This document shows, piece by piece, positions 33,650 through 41,524 of a stretch of DNA of 64,000 nt (its first letter is position 1; each line of letters opens with the position of its first letter). The stretch lies in the NCBI GenBank assembly GCA_000814665.1, contig JWIH01000025.1, positions 558,001 through 622,000 on the forward strand, in the 5' to 3' direction. This DNA comes from Pseudoalteromonas flavipulchra NCIMB 2033 = ATCC BAA-314. Its GTDB lineage: Bacteria; Pseudomonadota; Gammaproteobacteria; Enterobacterales; Alteromonadaceae. The position numbers were made by a program, and so were the translations under genes. Under the pieces are notes generated by a model that was given only the letters and a program-made list of their open reading frames with translations, searched no databases and was not told the DNA's origin.

Positions 33650-34888
33650 GTGGCTAAACGTCGAGTCGTAGTAACTGGCTTAGGTATGTTGACGCCGCTG
33701 GGTAATGATGTTGCATCTACCTGGCAGGGCTTATTAGAAGGCCGTAGTGGCATTCGCAATATCACGCATTTTGACACAGAAGGTTTCGGGACTAAGTTTG
33801 CTGGTTTAGTTAACGACTTTGATGTCACTGAGTACATTTCCCCTAAAGATGCTAAAAAAATGGATGTCTTCATCCAGTATGGTATCGCTGCAGGTGTACA
33901 GGCTTTAAAAGACTCAGGTCTTGAAGTTAACGAACAGAACGCCGCTAGAGTTGGTGTAGCCATCGGTTCTGGTATCGGTGGCTTGACGCTAATTGAAGAA
34001 AACCACGTTAAGCTATTAAATAGCGGTCCACGCAAGCTTTCTCCGTTTTACGTTCCTTCTACCATTATCAATATGATCTCTGGTCACTTGTCCATCATGC
34101 ATGGCTTGAGAGGTCCAAATATTTCGATTGTTACTGCATGTACAACTGGCCTTCATAATATTGGCCATGCAGCACGTATGATTGCGTACGGCGATGCGGA
34201 TGCGATGGTAGCAGGCGGTGCTGAAAAAGCGTCAACCCCAATTGGTATGGGTGGTTTTAGCGCGGCTCGTGCGCTTTCTACGCGTAACGATGATCCGCAA
34301 GCGGCTTCTCGCCCTTGGGATAAAGACCGTGATGGTTTTGTGCTAGCTGATGGAGCTGGTGTGATCGTACTGGAAGAGTATGAGCATGCGAAAGCTCGTG
34401 GTGCGAAAATCTACGCTGAACTGGTTGGCTTTGGTATGAGTGGCGATGCATATCACATGACATCACCACCAGAAAATGGTGCTGGCGCTGCACAAGCTAT
34501 GGTTAATGCATTGAATGATGCAGGGATCAATGCAGAGCAGGTTGGCTATATCAACGCACACGGTACTTCTACTCCAGCGGGTGACGTTGCAGAGACGCAT
34601 GCTGTTAAGTCGGTATTTGGTTCTGCGGCAAAAAATGTGATGGTGAGCTCGTCTAAATCAATGATGGGTCACTTACTTGGTGCTGCGGGCTCAGTTGAAT
34701 CAATTATTTCGATTCTTGCGCTGCAAGACCAAAAAGTAACGCCGACCATTAACTTGGATAACCCAGATGAAGGCTGTGATTTAGATTATGTGCCTCATAC
34801 TGCCCGTGATGCGAAACTAGAGTACACTTTGTGTAACTCGTTTGGTTTCGGTGGAACAAACGGTTCGTTGCTATTTAAAAAGGTGTAG
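33650..34888 (+). CDS. fabF: 3-oxoacyl-ACP synthase II FabF
   Basis: FabF elongates acyl-ACP with malonyl-ACP and adjusts cis-vaccenate content with temperature. The 412 residues carry the catalytic C164 (VTACTTGLHN), a His in NAHGTSTPAGD and a His in SMMGHLLGAAGS. The GTG at 33650 is the start: GGAGGA lies 5 nt upstream and AKRRVVVTGLG is the usual first sequence. A TTG four codons earlier overlaps that ribosome site and is rejected. A strong terminator follows. Confidence 0.97.
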   Translation: MAKRRVVVTGLGMLTPLGNDVASTWQGLLEGRSGIRNITHFDTEGFGTKFAGLVNDFDVTEYISPKDAKKMDVFIQYGIAAGVQALKDSGLEVNEQNAARVGVAIGSGIGGLTLIEENHVKLLNSGPRKLSPFYVPSTIINMISGHLSIMHGLRGPNISIVTACTTGLHNIGHAARMIAYGDADAMVAGGAEKASTPIGMGGFSAARALSTRNDDPQAASRPWDKDRDGFVLADGAGVIVLEEYEHAKARGAKIYAELVGFGMSGDAYHMTSPPENGAGAAQAMVNALNDAGINAEQVGYINAHGTSTPAGDVAETHAVKSVFGSAAKNVMVSSSKSMMGHLLGAAGSVESIISILALQDQKVTPTINLDNPDEGCDLDYVPHTARDAKLEYTLCNSFGFGGTNGSLLFKKV

Positions 34889-34933
34889 ATCAGCCTTAGT
34901 AATCTTATAGCAAAGTAGGTTATGATAAAAAAG

Positions 34934-34955
34934 CTCGGCATTGCCGAGTTTTTTT
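34934..34955 (+). terminator. Terminator after fabF
   Basis: CTCGGC (34934-34939) pairs with GCCGAG (34943-34948) over a 3-nt loop, then seven Ts. It separates fabF from pabC-mltG, which start 32 bp further on. Confidence 0.88.
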
Positions 34956-34987
34956 ATGTTTTTGATACCCTTAAAAAGGAAAGTGAT

Positions 34988-35761
34988 GTGGATAATCAAC
35001 AGCTTTTTTCTAACACTGACAGAGGATTGGCCTATGGCGATGGCTTTTTTACCACTGCGTTAGTCCGTGATGGAAATGTTGATTTGTGGCCACTTCACAG
35101 AAACCGACTGGTGGAATGTCAGCAGCGCTTGGGCTTTCCTGAGTTACGACTAGACGAAATCGAGTTTTTGGTTCAAGAGCAAGTTAAAGATAAAGCGGAA
35201 GCGGTGCTAAAGATCCTTATCACTCGAGGGGAAGGAGGCCGTGGTTATCAAGCTCCTGAGACGCCAAAGCTGAGTGTGAGTATTCAGGTATTACCTTTTC
35301 CTTCATACTATACAACTTGGCAGCAGAATGGGATTGAGGTCGCATTAAGCCGAGTTAAACTGGGTATTCAGCCGTTACTCGCTGGATTAAAGACACTGAA
35401 TCGATTAGAACAAGTACTTATTAAACAAGATGCACTGACATTGGTTTGCGACGATGTCATTGTGACGGACATCAATGATAGGGTGATTGAAGCATCAGCG
35501 GCAAATATCATCATGATTAAAGACAACACGCTGCATACACCAGATCTTAGTGGCTCAGGCATTAAAGGGGTGTTTTTAAGCGCACTTGAAAGTAAACACG
35601 ACATTAGGGTCAAAAATATTGCTTTTGACGAGTTAAAAGCAGCTGATGGTGTATTTATTTGTAATAGTTTAATGCAGTTGGTACCTGTAGTAAGAATTGA
35701 GAATAAACATTTCGATATCGCCGACTTACATGAATTGAAAAGGCGATTTTTAGGGAAGTAA
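34988..35761 (+). CDS. pabC: Aminodeoxychorismate lyase PabC
   Basis: PabC is a PLP enzyme that splits 4-amino-4-deoxychorismate to 4-aminobenzoate for folate synthesis. The 257-residue fold-type IV protein opens DRGLAYGDGFFTTALV, has the PLP lysine in GLKTLNRLEQ and the cofactor-binding EASAANIIMI. The GTG at 34988 is preferred: AAGGA lies about 7 nt before it. The longer frame from an ATG at 34922 would read through the fabF terminator. Six bases separate it from mltG, so the two are co-transcribed. Confidence 0.93.
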   Translation: MDNQQLFSNTDRGLAYGDGFFTTALVRDGNVDLWPLHRNRLVECQQRLGFPELRLDEIEFLVQEQVKDKAEAVLKILITRGEGGRGYQAPETPKLSVSIQVLPFPSYYTTWQQNGIEVALSRVKLGIQPLLAGLKTLNRLEQVLIKQDALTLVCDDVIVTDINDRVIEASAANIIMIKDNTLHTPDLSGSGIKGVFLSALESKHDIRVKNIAFDELKAADGVFICNSLMQLVPVVRIENKHFDIADLHELKRRFLGK

Positions 35762-35766
35762 TATAA

Positions 35767-36738
35767 ATGAAAAAACTGTTTATCATAGTCGCATTTTTGA
35801 TAGCAGCAGCGTCATGGTGGTTATCTCAGCAAATAAATAAGGTTAAATTTGAACCACTTAATATCTCTGAGCCATTAGTTGAGATAAAGGCTGGGCAAAC
35901 ATTTAATCAGCTATGTCATCTATGGCAGCGTAGCGGGGCATTATCTAACTGTTTTCCTTATCAACTTTATAGTAAGTTAGAGCCTAAGTTATTCGCGTTA
36001 CAAGCGGGCTTTTACGATCTTAAAGGGCTAACTGTGCTAGATGCCATCAGCAAAATTAGTCGCGGGGATCAACACAACTTTAGCTTTACAATCATTGAAG
36101 GGATGCCCATTTGGGAAGTCAAAAACAAGCTACTCAGCGCCCCCTACTTAACGCAAGACATTGATAAGCTGACAGCACAACTGAATATATCGCAAAGTTC
36201 AGCTGAAGGATGGTTGTACCCCGATACATACCACTATCATGGAAATGACTCAGCGCTACGGTTACTTAAACGTGCTCATACCAAAATGCAGAGTGTGCTT
36301 GAAAAGGAATGGCAAAATAGAATGCCAGACCTTCCTTTAAACACGCCTTATGAAGCCTTGATCTTGGCTTCGATTATTGAGAAAGAAACGGGCGTAGTTG
36401 CAGAAAGAGATAAAGTAGCCTCGGTTTTCATCAATCGTTTACGTAAAGGTATGCGTTTACAGACAGATCCAACCATTATTTATGGTATTGGTGAGCACTT
36501 TGATGGTGACATTAAACGTGAAGATATCCGTGAAAAAACGCCATATAACACTTATCGAATTGATGGCTTGCCACCGACACCCATTGCAATGCCGTCTCGT
36601 GCTGCTATCCATGCGGCACTTAATCCAGCAACAACCGAATACTTTTACTTTGTTGCGTCAGGAGATGGTGGGCATCACTTTTCGAAAACACTGACTGAGC
36701 ATAATAAAGCGGTGAAGAAATTTATTTTGAAACAATGA
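35767..36738 (+). CDS. mltG: Endolytic murein transglycosylase MltG
   Basis: MltG cuts nascent peptidoglycan strands and sets glycan chain length, anchored in the inner membrane. The 323 residues have an N-terminal helix (about 3-20), a LysM-like subdomain, and the catalytic YceG fold with ILASIIEKETG, where E205 is the likely acid. KGMRLQTDPTIIYG and GLPPTPIAMPS are other family signatures. In E. coli the next genes are tmk and holB; here a convergent marC follows instead, so the order has been broken at this point. Confidence 0.96.
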   Translation: MKKLFIIVAFLIAAASWWLSQQINKVKFEPLNISEPLVEIKAGQTFNQLCHLWQRSGALSNCFPYQLYSKLEPKLFALQAGFYDLKGLTVLDAISKISRGDQHNFSFTIIEGMPIWEVKNKLLSAPYLTQDIDKLTAQLNISQSSAEGWLYPDTYHYHGNDSALRLLKRAHTKMQSVLEKEWQNRMPDLPLNTPYEALILASIIEKETGVVAERDKVASVFINRLRKGMRLQTDPTIIYGIGEHFDGDIKREDIREKTPYNTYRIDGLPPTPIAMPSRAAIHAALNPATTEYFYFVASGDGGHHFSKTLTEHNKAVKKFILKQ

Positions 36739-36746
36739 CATCGAAA

Positions 36747-36764
36747 GAGAGGGCTAGCCCTCTC
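36747..36764. terminator. Palindromic hairpin between mltG and marC
   Basis: GAGAGGGCTAGCCCTCTC is an 18-bp perfect palindrome located just past the mltG stop and 12 bp before the end of marC on the other strand. It lacks a clear T tract, so its efficiency is uncertain. Confidence 0.55.
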
Positions 36765-36775
36765 GTTACTCTCTA

Positions 36776-37384
36776 TTACAACATAAAATATTCTTTAATA
36801 CCCGCCAATACACTAGATACCGCAACGGAAGCTAAAATAAGTCCCATTACTCGGCTGACGATACTTGCGCCACTATCACCAATCCATTGATGAATTTTTG
36901 TCGCAACTAGTAAAAATATTAACACGATAGCCAATACGCTGAGCATAATCATTGAGGTTTGGAGTTGTTCAAATACATTGTTTTCGCTGTTTTTAGTCAG
37001 CAAAACGGCTGCCAGCATTGCCCCTGGGCTTGCGATAGAAGGCATTGCTAAAGGGAAAATAGCGGTATCGGATGCTTTACTGTCTAACTTAATTTCTTCA
37101 CTTGGCTTACCCTCGCCAAAAATCATTGTCATGGCAAAGATGAATAGTACGATGCCTCCGGCAATCGCGAATGCAGGTAGGGGAATACCAATTGCGTTTA
37201 AAATGATTTCGCCTGCAATAATAAAAAACAGCAATACAATGGCTGCAACCAGTGTGGCTTTAACCGCTATTTTTCGTTTTGTCGCAATATCAAAGCCTGT
37301 GGTGGTTGCGATAAATACTGGAATGGTGCCAATGGGGTCGATGACCGCAAAGAAAAAAATGAACGTTGAGATATAGTGTTCCAT
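36776..37384 (-). CDS. MarC family integral membrane protein
   Basis: The 202-residue inner-membrane protein has six hydrophobic helices and family segments FFFAVIDPIGTIPVF (start) and FPLAMPSIASPGAM. MarC proteins (YchE/YhgN/MarC) have no settled function despite the name; antibiotic-resistance roles were not confirmed in E. coli. It is the last gene on the minus strand before mltG. A 162-bp near-palindrome lies just upstream of its start, where its promoter should be. Confidence 0.9.
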   Translation of the reverse strand: MEHYISTFIFFFAVIDPIGTIPVFIATTTGFDIATKRKIAVKATLVAAIVLLFFIIAGEIILNAIGIPLPAFAIAGGIVLFIFAMTMIFGEGKPSEEIKLDSKASDTAIFPLAMPSIASPGAMLAAVLLTKNSENNVFEQLQTSMIMLSVLAIVLIFLLVATKIHQWIGDSGASIVSRVMGLILASVAVSSVLAGIKEYFML

Positions 37385-37420
37385 AGTTCCCTAGTATGAA
37401 ATAAAGGTTGTTCACAAATT

Positions 37421-37582
37421 ATACCAGTTGTATTAAGTAAATGATCTATCTTGAAGCGGGGAAATAGCTTTAGTAGCAAGGCAAAAATTTTGCTATTTAG
37501 TTGTTCTAAATGAGAAATTTTTAACGAAGCTAATATGCTATTTCACCCTTCAAATTGATTAGAGAATTAATTCAATTGGTAT
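37421..37582. repeat. Near-palindromic MITE-like element
   Basis: The outer arms begin ATACCA(G/A)TTG and end CAATTGGTAT. They stay similar inward for roughly 46-48 bp, through TTGAAG and GAAATAGC. The similarity continues toward AAAAATTT on both sides and closes on ATTTAG-TTGTT-CTAAAT at 37495-37511, close to the geometric centre. No coding capacity and no clear target-site duplication are visible. Its size and terminal inverted repeats fit a miniature transposable element or large REP-type repeat. Confidence 0.72.
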
Positions 37583-37657
37583 TACTTATGGTTGGCCATT
37601 TGTTATTGACCAACGGCAAATAATATCACTGATATCATGACTTTGTTCTGAATATTC

Positions 37658-38041
37658 TTAATTATTTTTTGGATTTACAGTATGTACCCAAGCCACTGCG
37701 TCGTTGTAGTTCTCGAAGTTCTTAATCGTTAAGCCGTGCTTGTCAGCAAATGCTTCAATTAATCCACTTTTGGTGTCTGAGGGGGAGATAACTCGGGCAA
37801 GAGTAATCCCATCGACAAATTGATTGAGTTTTTGTAAAACGGTTAGCACGCTTGGATAGTCGTAGGTGATATGTAATTGAGAGACGTCGATAACTAAACT
37901 TTTTAGCTGATTCGCTTTAAGTGCAAGCCCTAAATTTTTGTACATCTCAATAATATTGGCTTCCACGCATTCCCCGTATGCGGCTGCGTGGATAAGTTTC
38001 TCTTTACTATCAACCGTTGCTCTATAAGAGAATTTCGCCAT
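37658..38041 (-). CDS. Small soluble protein, possibly STAS/SpoIIAA-like
   Basis: The 127-residue protein has no signal peptide or membrane helix. The pattern of alternating strands and helices resembles STAS or SpoIIAA-like folds, for example KSLVIDVSQLHITYDYPSV and then a helix. Some family members bind lipids or take part in signalling. I do not recognise a named gene. It lies between a LysR gene and the palindromic element on the minus strand, without obvious operon partners. Confidence 0.6.
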   Translation of the reverse strand: MAKFSYRATVDSKEKLIHAAAYGECVEANIIEMYKNLGLALKANQLKSLVIDVSQLHITYDYPSVLTVLQKLNQFVDGITLARVISPSDTKSGLIEAFADKHGLTIKNFENYNDAVAWVHTVNPKNN

Positions 38042-38140
38042 GCTCTATCGCACCTTTTATGCATATAGATAAAAGGATAGTTCAATTAGCTGGCGATACC
38101 AATTTCAAAAAGCGCACCAAAGCAAAGCTTAGTTATATCG

Positions 38141-39079
38141 CTATGCTAGCTCTTCAGCTACCTCAGCAATTTTTTGTCTCAACCAAATGTGGCTCGCATC
38201 GCGGTGTAATAGCGGGCTCCAAATCATATCTAACTCAAACGGCGGAATAGGGAATGGCGGTTCCAGAACCGCTAAGGTCGGATCATCACGATAGATATTC
38301 GCGGCTTTTGACGGCAATGTTGCGATTAAGTTCTGCTCTTTTGCTAAATGAATTGCAACGTGGTAATTACGTGTAAAAGTTGCGATGTTTCTGTGTTTTC
38401 CAAAGTGTGCAAGTGCCTCGTCAACCCAGCCAAGCTTCTGTACATCAGCGGGATCCATTCCGACCCCAACACCAAATCCGGTTTTACTTACCCAAATATG
38501 GCGAGATTTTAAATAGGCATCAAGCGTAAAGTTGGTAATAACCGGGTTATCGGATTTCACCAGACAGCAAAAACTATCCTTCCAAATTCGTTTGTGATGA
38601 AACGATTGCGGTAGATTTTCGAAGCGGTTAATTGCCATGTCTACCTTGCCATTTTCTACATCATGAAAAGTAACATCACTCGGCGTGAGAATATCAAGGG
38701 TCGTATCTGGAGCTTCTTCATGAAGTTTAGTTAGAAGTTTCGGCGCAAGCGTACTTGCAGCATAGTCGCTGGCCATAATCCTAAATACTCGATTACTACT
38801 CGCTGCTTCAAACTCCCTGTTAGGGGCTAAGGTTTCTTCCAAAGTCATGAGTATGCTACGGATCACAGGCTGCAGCTCAAGCGCGCGCTCTGTTGGCACC
38901 ATGCCTTCGCTGGTACGTACTAAAATAGGGTCATTAAAGAGGTTTCTGAGACGCTTAAGACCGTTACTCATTGCCGGTTGGGTAATACTTAATTGATTTG
39001 CGGCACGGGTTACATTGCACTCTCGAAGTAAGGTATCGAGGTAAACCAGCAGGTTAAGGTCAATTTTACTAATGTTCAC
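38141..39079 (-). CDS. LysR family regulator downstream of aceK
   Basis: The 312-residue protein opens with DLNLLVYLDTLLRECNVTRAANQLSITQPAMSNGLKRLRNLF, a clear N-terminal winged helix-turn-helix of the NodD/LeuO/TdcA-like branch. An effector domain follows. The GTG at 39079 has AAAGGA 7 nt upstream. Only 16 bp separate it from the aceK stop, so it is probably co-transcribed with aceK and could control acetate or glyoxylate genes. That link is positional only. Confidence 0.88.
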   Translation of the reverse strand: MNISKIDLNLLVYLDTLLRECNVTRAANQLSITQPAMSNGLKRLRNLFNDPILVRTSEGMVPTERALELQPVIRSILMTLEETLAPNREFEAASSNRVFRIMASDYAASTLAPKLLTKLHEEAPDTTLDILTPSDVTFHDVENGKVDMAINRFENLPQSFHHKRIWKDSFCCLVKSDNPVITNFTLDAYLKSRHIWVSKTGFGVGVGMDPADVQKLGWVDEALAHFGKHRNIATFTRNYHVAIHLAKEQNLIATLPSKAANIYRDDPTLAVLEPPFPIPPFELDMIWSPLLHRDASHIWLRQKIAEVAEELA

Positions 39080-39095
39080 TCAGTTTTCCTTTGTA

Positions 39096-40820
39096 TTATT
39101 CTTCTTTTTTGGCATCTTGGAGAAAGCGATTTTCATGTGGATAAGGGTAAATATGTCTTACGACTTTCTCACGAATATCGCGTTGTGCTTGCTGCCAAAA
39201 CAACACCTCAGCCAAATCAGCATGATGGCGCAGAAACATTTCCTTTAGTGTAGGATTTGTCAGAACAAATGTACACAACTGTTCAGGAAAGACGTCTTGC
39301 GGTGCACTGGAAATATCGCCAGAGTCGTACATATTATCAAGCCCTTGTTTTGGCAGCGCTCTGAAGTTCATTTCTGTGAGATATTGCACCTCATCATAGT
39401 CATAGAAGATAACTCTATGATGTTTACTTACGCCAAAGTTTTTTAACAGCATGTCTCCTGGAAAAATGTTTACAGCGAGCATTTCTTTGAGCGCATAGCC
39501 ATAATCTCTAATGACTTGCTCGCACGTTTCTTCATCGGCTTGCTGTACAAAGAGGTTGAGCGGTGTCATGCGGCGCTCAATATACAAGTGCTTTATCACC
39601 ATATTGTCCCCCTCAATACGTATACTTTGAGAGATAGAATCCAGCAATAGCTGATAAAGGGCTGGTGAAATACGTGCAAGTGGGATCACTACATCGGAAT
39701 ATTCAATTGTATCTGCCATTCTACCCACACGATCGTGGCGCTTTACGAGTTGGTAGCGCTCTAAAACGGTTGTTTTTGTAAATGGCTTACTTTCTGGAAA
39801 TTGGTCACGGATCACTTTAAAAACATAGGGAAAGCTTGGCAGAGTGAATACCATCATCACCATACCCGGTGTACCTGGTGCGACTTCAAATTGTTCTTCG
39901 GAATTAGCTAAGTGGTGTAAAAACTCACGATAAAATTCGGTTTTCCCCTGTTTATGAAAGCCGATGGCATTATAAAGCTCAGCCTTTGTTTTATTTGGCA
40001 TAAGTTGATTTAAAAACTTAACTAGCGCAGATGGAGCATGAGTCTCTACTAAAAAGTAAGCACGCGCAAAGCCAAAAATCACTCGCATTTGTGAGCTATT
40101 GGTAAGCAGCGCATCGATCAGTAAGCCCCCAGTTTGTGCATGTAACACTGAAATGATAAACGGCTGTACACCAGATTTAGATACCACTCGGCCGACAATA
40201 TAGGCACCTTTATTACGATAAAATGGTGCGCTGAGAATATCGAAGCGCATTAAGTGCGCCTGATGATGCGTGTTAGGTGCTTGTTTAAGAAACGCCTTAA
40301 CGAGTAGTCGAATATCTCTATCTAAATCTTCAAATTCACAATGGAAGTCAATGTGTTCAATGATTCTTTTTATGGTGGGCTTAAGGCCACTGACGACTGG
40401 AAAATAACTTCGATACTCAGCTTCTACAGGGAGTGATGTGGCGTTAGCAAGCTGGGTTTCAATAAAAATGAAATCGCTATTGTAATATCGGCGGTGAAAG
40501 AGGCGACAAAAAACTGAATTATAGAAAGTTTCAGCAAGCTCTGGTTGAGGGTGAAAGGTAAGACGCTCAAGGTAAGCCTGTTTTACTTGATACCATAGCG
40601 ATTCATCCAGTTGCGTCGAGCTATAGAGTTGTATTAACTTCTGTGCAGTTTCATCAACTTTGCTATCATATTGGCTGATCCTCGCTTTACTTATTCGTTC
40701 TATCTCTCCCCAATTTTGAGCAGCAAAAGCGATGGGGGCCAGTTTGGTAATTTTTACAAATGCGTGATAGTGGTTTTGGAAACCTGATAAAATTCGCTCT
40801 GCTAACTGCTGTGCTTGCAT
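39096..40820 (-). CDS. aceK: Isocitrate dehydrogenase kinase/phosphatase
   Basis: AceK phosphorylates and dephosphorylates isocitrate dehydrogenase, sending isocitrate to the glyoxylate bypass during growth on acetate or fatty acids. The 574 residues match the usual length. The kinase-like half contains FKVIRDQFPESK (ATP-binding lysine region), and catalytic-loop features are in NIFPGDMLLKNFGV and VIFYDYDEVQYL. Unlike in E. coli, aceB and aceA are not next to it; the neighbours are a DUF4124 gene and a LysR gene. Confidence 0.97.
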   Translation of the reverse strand: MQAQQLAERILSGFQNHYHAFVKITKLAPIAFAAQNWGEIERISKARISQYDSKVDETAQKLIQLYSSTQLDESLWYQVKQAYLERLTFHPQPELAETFYNSVFCRLFHRRYYNSDFIFIETQLANATSLPVEAEYRSYFPVVSGLKPTIKRIIEHIDFHCEFEDLDRDIRLLVKAFLKQAPNTHHQAHLMRFDILSAPFYRNKGAYIVGRVVSKSGVQPFIISVLHAQTGGLLIDALLTNSSQMRVIFGFARAYFLVETHAPSALVKFLNQLMPNKTKAELYNAIGFHKQGKTEFYREFLHHLANSEEQFEVAPGTPGMVMMVFTLPSFPYVFKVIRDQFPESKPFTKTTVLERYQLVKRHDRVGRMADTIEYSDVVIPLARISPALYQLLLDSISQSIRIEGDNMVIKHLYIERRMTPLNLFVQQADEETCEQVIRDYGYALKEMLAVNIFPGDMLLKNFGVSKHHRVIFYDYDEVQYLTEMNFRALPKQGLDNMYDSGDISSAPQDVFPEQLCTFVLTNPTLKEMFLRHHADLAEVLFWQQAQRDIREKVVRHIYPYPHENRFLQDAKKEE

Positions 40821-40890
40821 CTACATCCCTCATAAATTATCCACGCGGAGTGCTTTCACTTTACAAGGTAATGTGCGAAAAGTCATCTGG

Positions 40891-40910
40891 TAATACCAGT
40901 TAAGGTATTA
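40891..40910. promoter_or_regulatory. Small inverted repeat upstream of aceK
   Basis: TAATACC (40891-40897) and GGTATTA (40904-40910) are perfect 7-bp arms around 6 nt, 71 bp before the aceK ATG. It could be a regulator site; the GGTATTA end also resembles the ends of the palindromic repeat at 37.4 kb. Confidence 0.4.
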
Positions 40911-40982
40911 GCATAACTATAGCGAATGCTCATTAACTAAGGGCGATTCTTAAAAAGCAATCAATGTAATTGAGCGGCTATA

Positions 40983-41459
40983 TCACTCATATTCTTTGAG
41001 TTGCTTTTCTAATTTTGAAATCTCTTTCTCTAGGCTTTTAATCGCTTTAGCATGTGCCTTATTAATGGCCTTTATTTCCTTTTTAACTTGCCTGACGACC
41101 TTTTTGCGCCTGTCTTCATTCATCAGTTTAGTTAATTTATCCTGTTGCTCTCTAACCGCGGTATCTCTTTTGCGATTGAGCACGGCTTTTTCATGGTGTT
41201 TGGCTCTGAGCGCACGCTTTGTCCTTTTCGCAATTTGGTTACGTTCCAAATTGTTTAACGTTTTATAGTGCTGCTCTGAGGGAGCCGAGGCTTTAGGATC
41301 GGATGTGGTTATCGTATGCTGGGTCGCATTGGCCGAGCAGGGAAATTGGCTAAAAACGATGCCTCTGTCGGTCGTGCATTTAAAGTATTTTACCGTTGTT
41401 GTGGCGAAACAATGAGTAGAGACAAAAATCAGTACGAGTAGTTTTAGATATAATTGCAT
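40983..41459 (-). CDS. Secreted DUF4124-like protein with C-terminal coiled coil
   Basis: The 158-residue protein has a Sec signal peptide (about 1-19, MQLYLKLLVLIFVSTHCFA). A short DUF4124-like region follows with VKYFKCTTDRGIVFSQFPC, where two cysteines may form a disulfide. The rest is a very basic helical stretch rich in Lys, Arg and Glu (about 65-158), likely a coiled coil. It is probably periplasmic. No function is known for DUF4124 proteins. It is separate from aceK by 162 bp. Confidence 0.75.
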   Translation of the reverse strand: MQLYLKLLVLIFVSTHCFATTTVKYFKCTTDRGIVFSQFPCSANATQHTITTSDPKASAPSEQHYKTLNNLERNQIAKRTKRALRAKHHEKAVLNRKRDTAVREQQDKLTKLMNEDRRKKVVRQVKKEIKAINKAHAKAIKSLEKEISKLEKQLKEYE

Positions 41460-41524
41460 CTGGCATCCTTGCTGTAACAGTTAATATCTACTTAACCATA
41501 GATGACATCCCACTTTGTTCAAGG

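Noticed and set aside
34922..34987. Longer N-terminus for pabC from the ATG at 34922
   Set aside because: It reads through the fabF terminator hairpin, and the added residues do not resemble PabC. The GTG at 34988 has a good ribosome site.
38090..38140. Possible second copy of the ATACCA-type repeat near the end of the LysR gene (CGATACCAATTTC)
   Set aside because: Only about ten bases resemble the end of the 37.4 kb element and no matching second arm was found.
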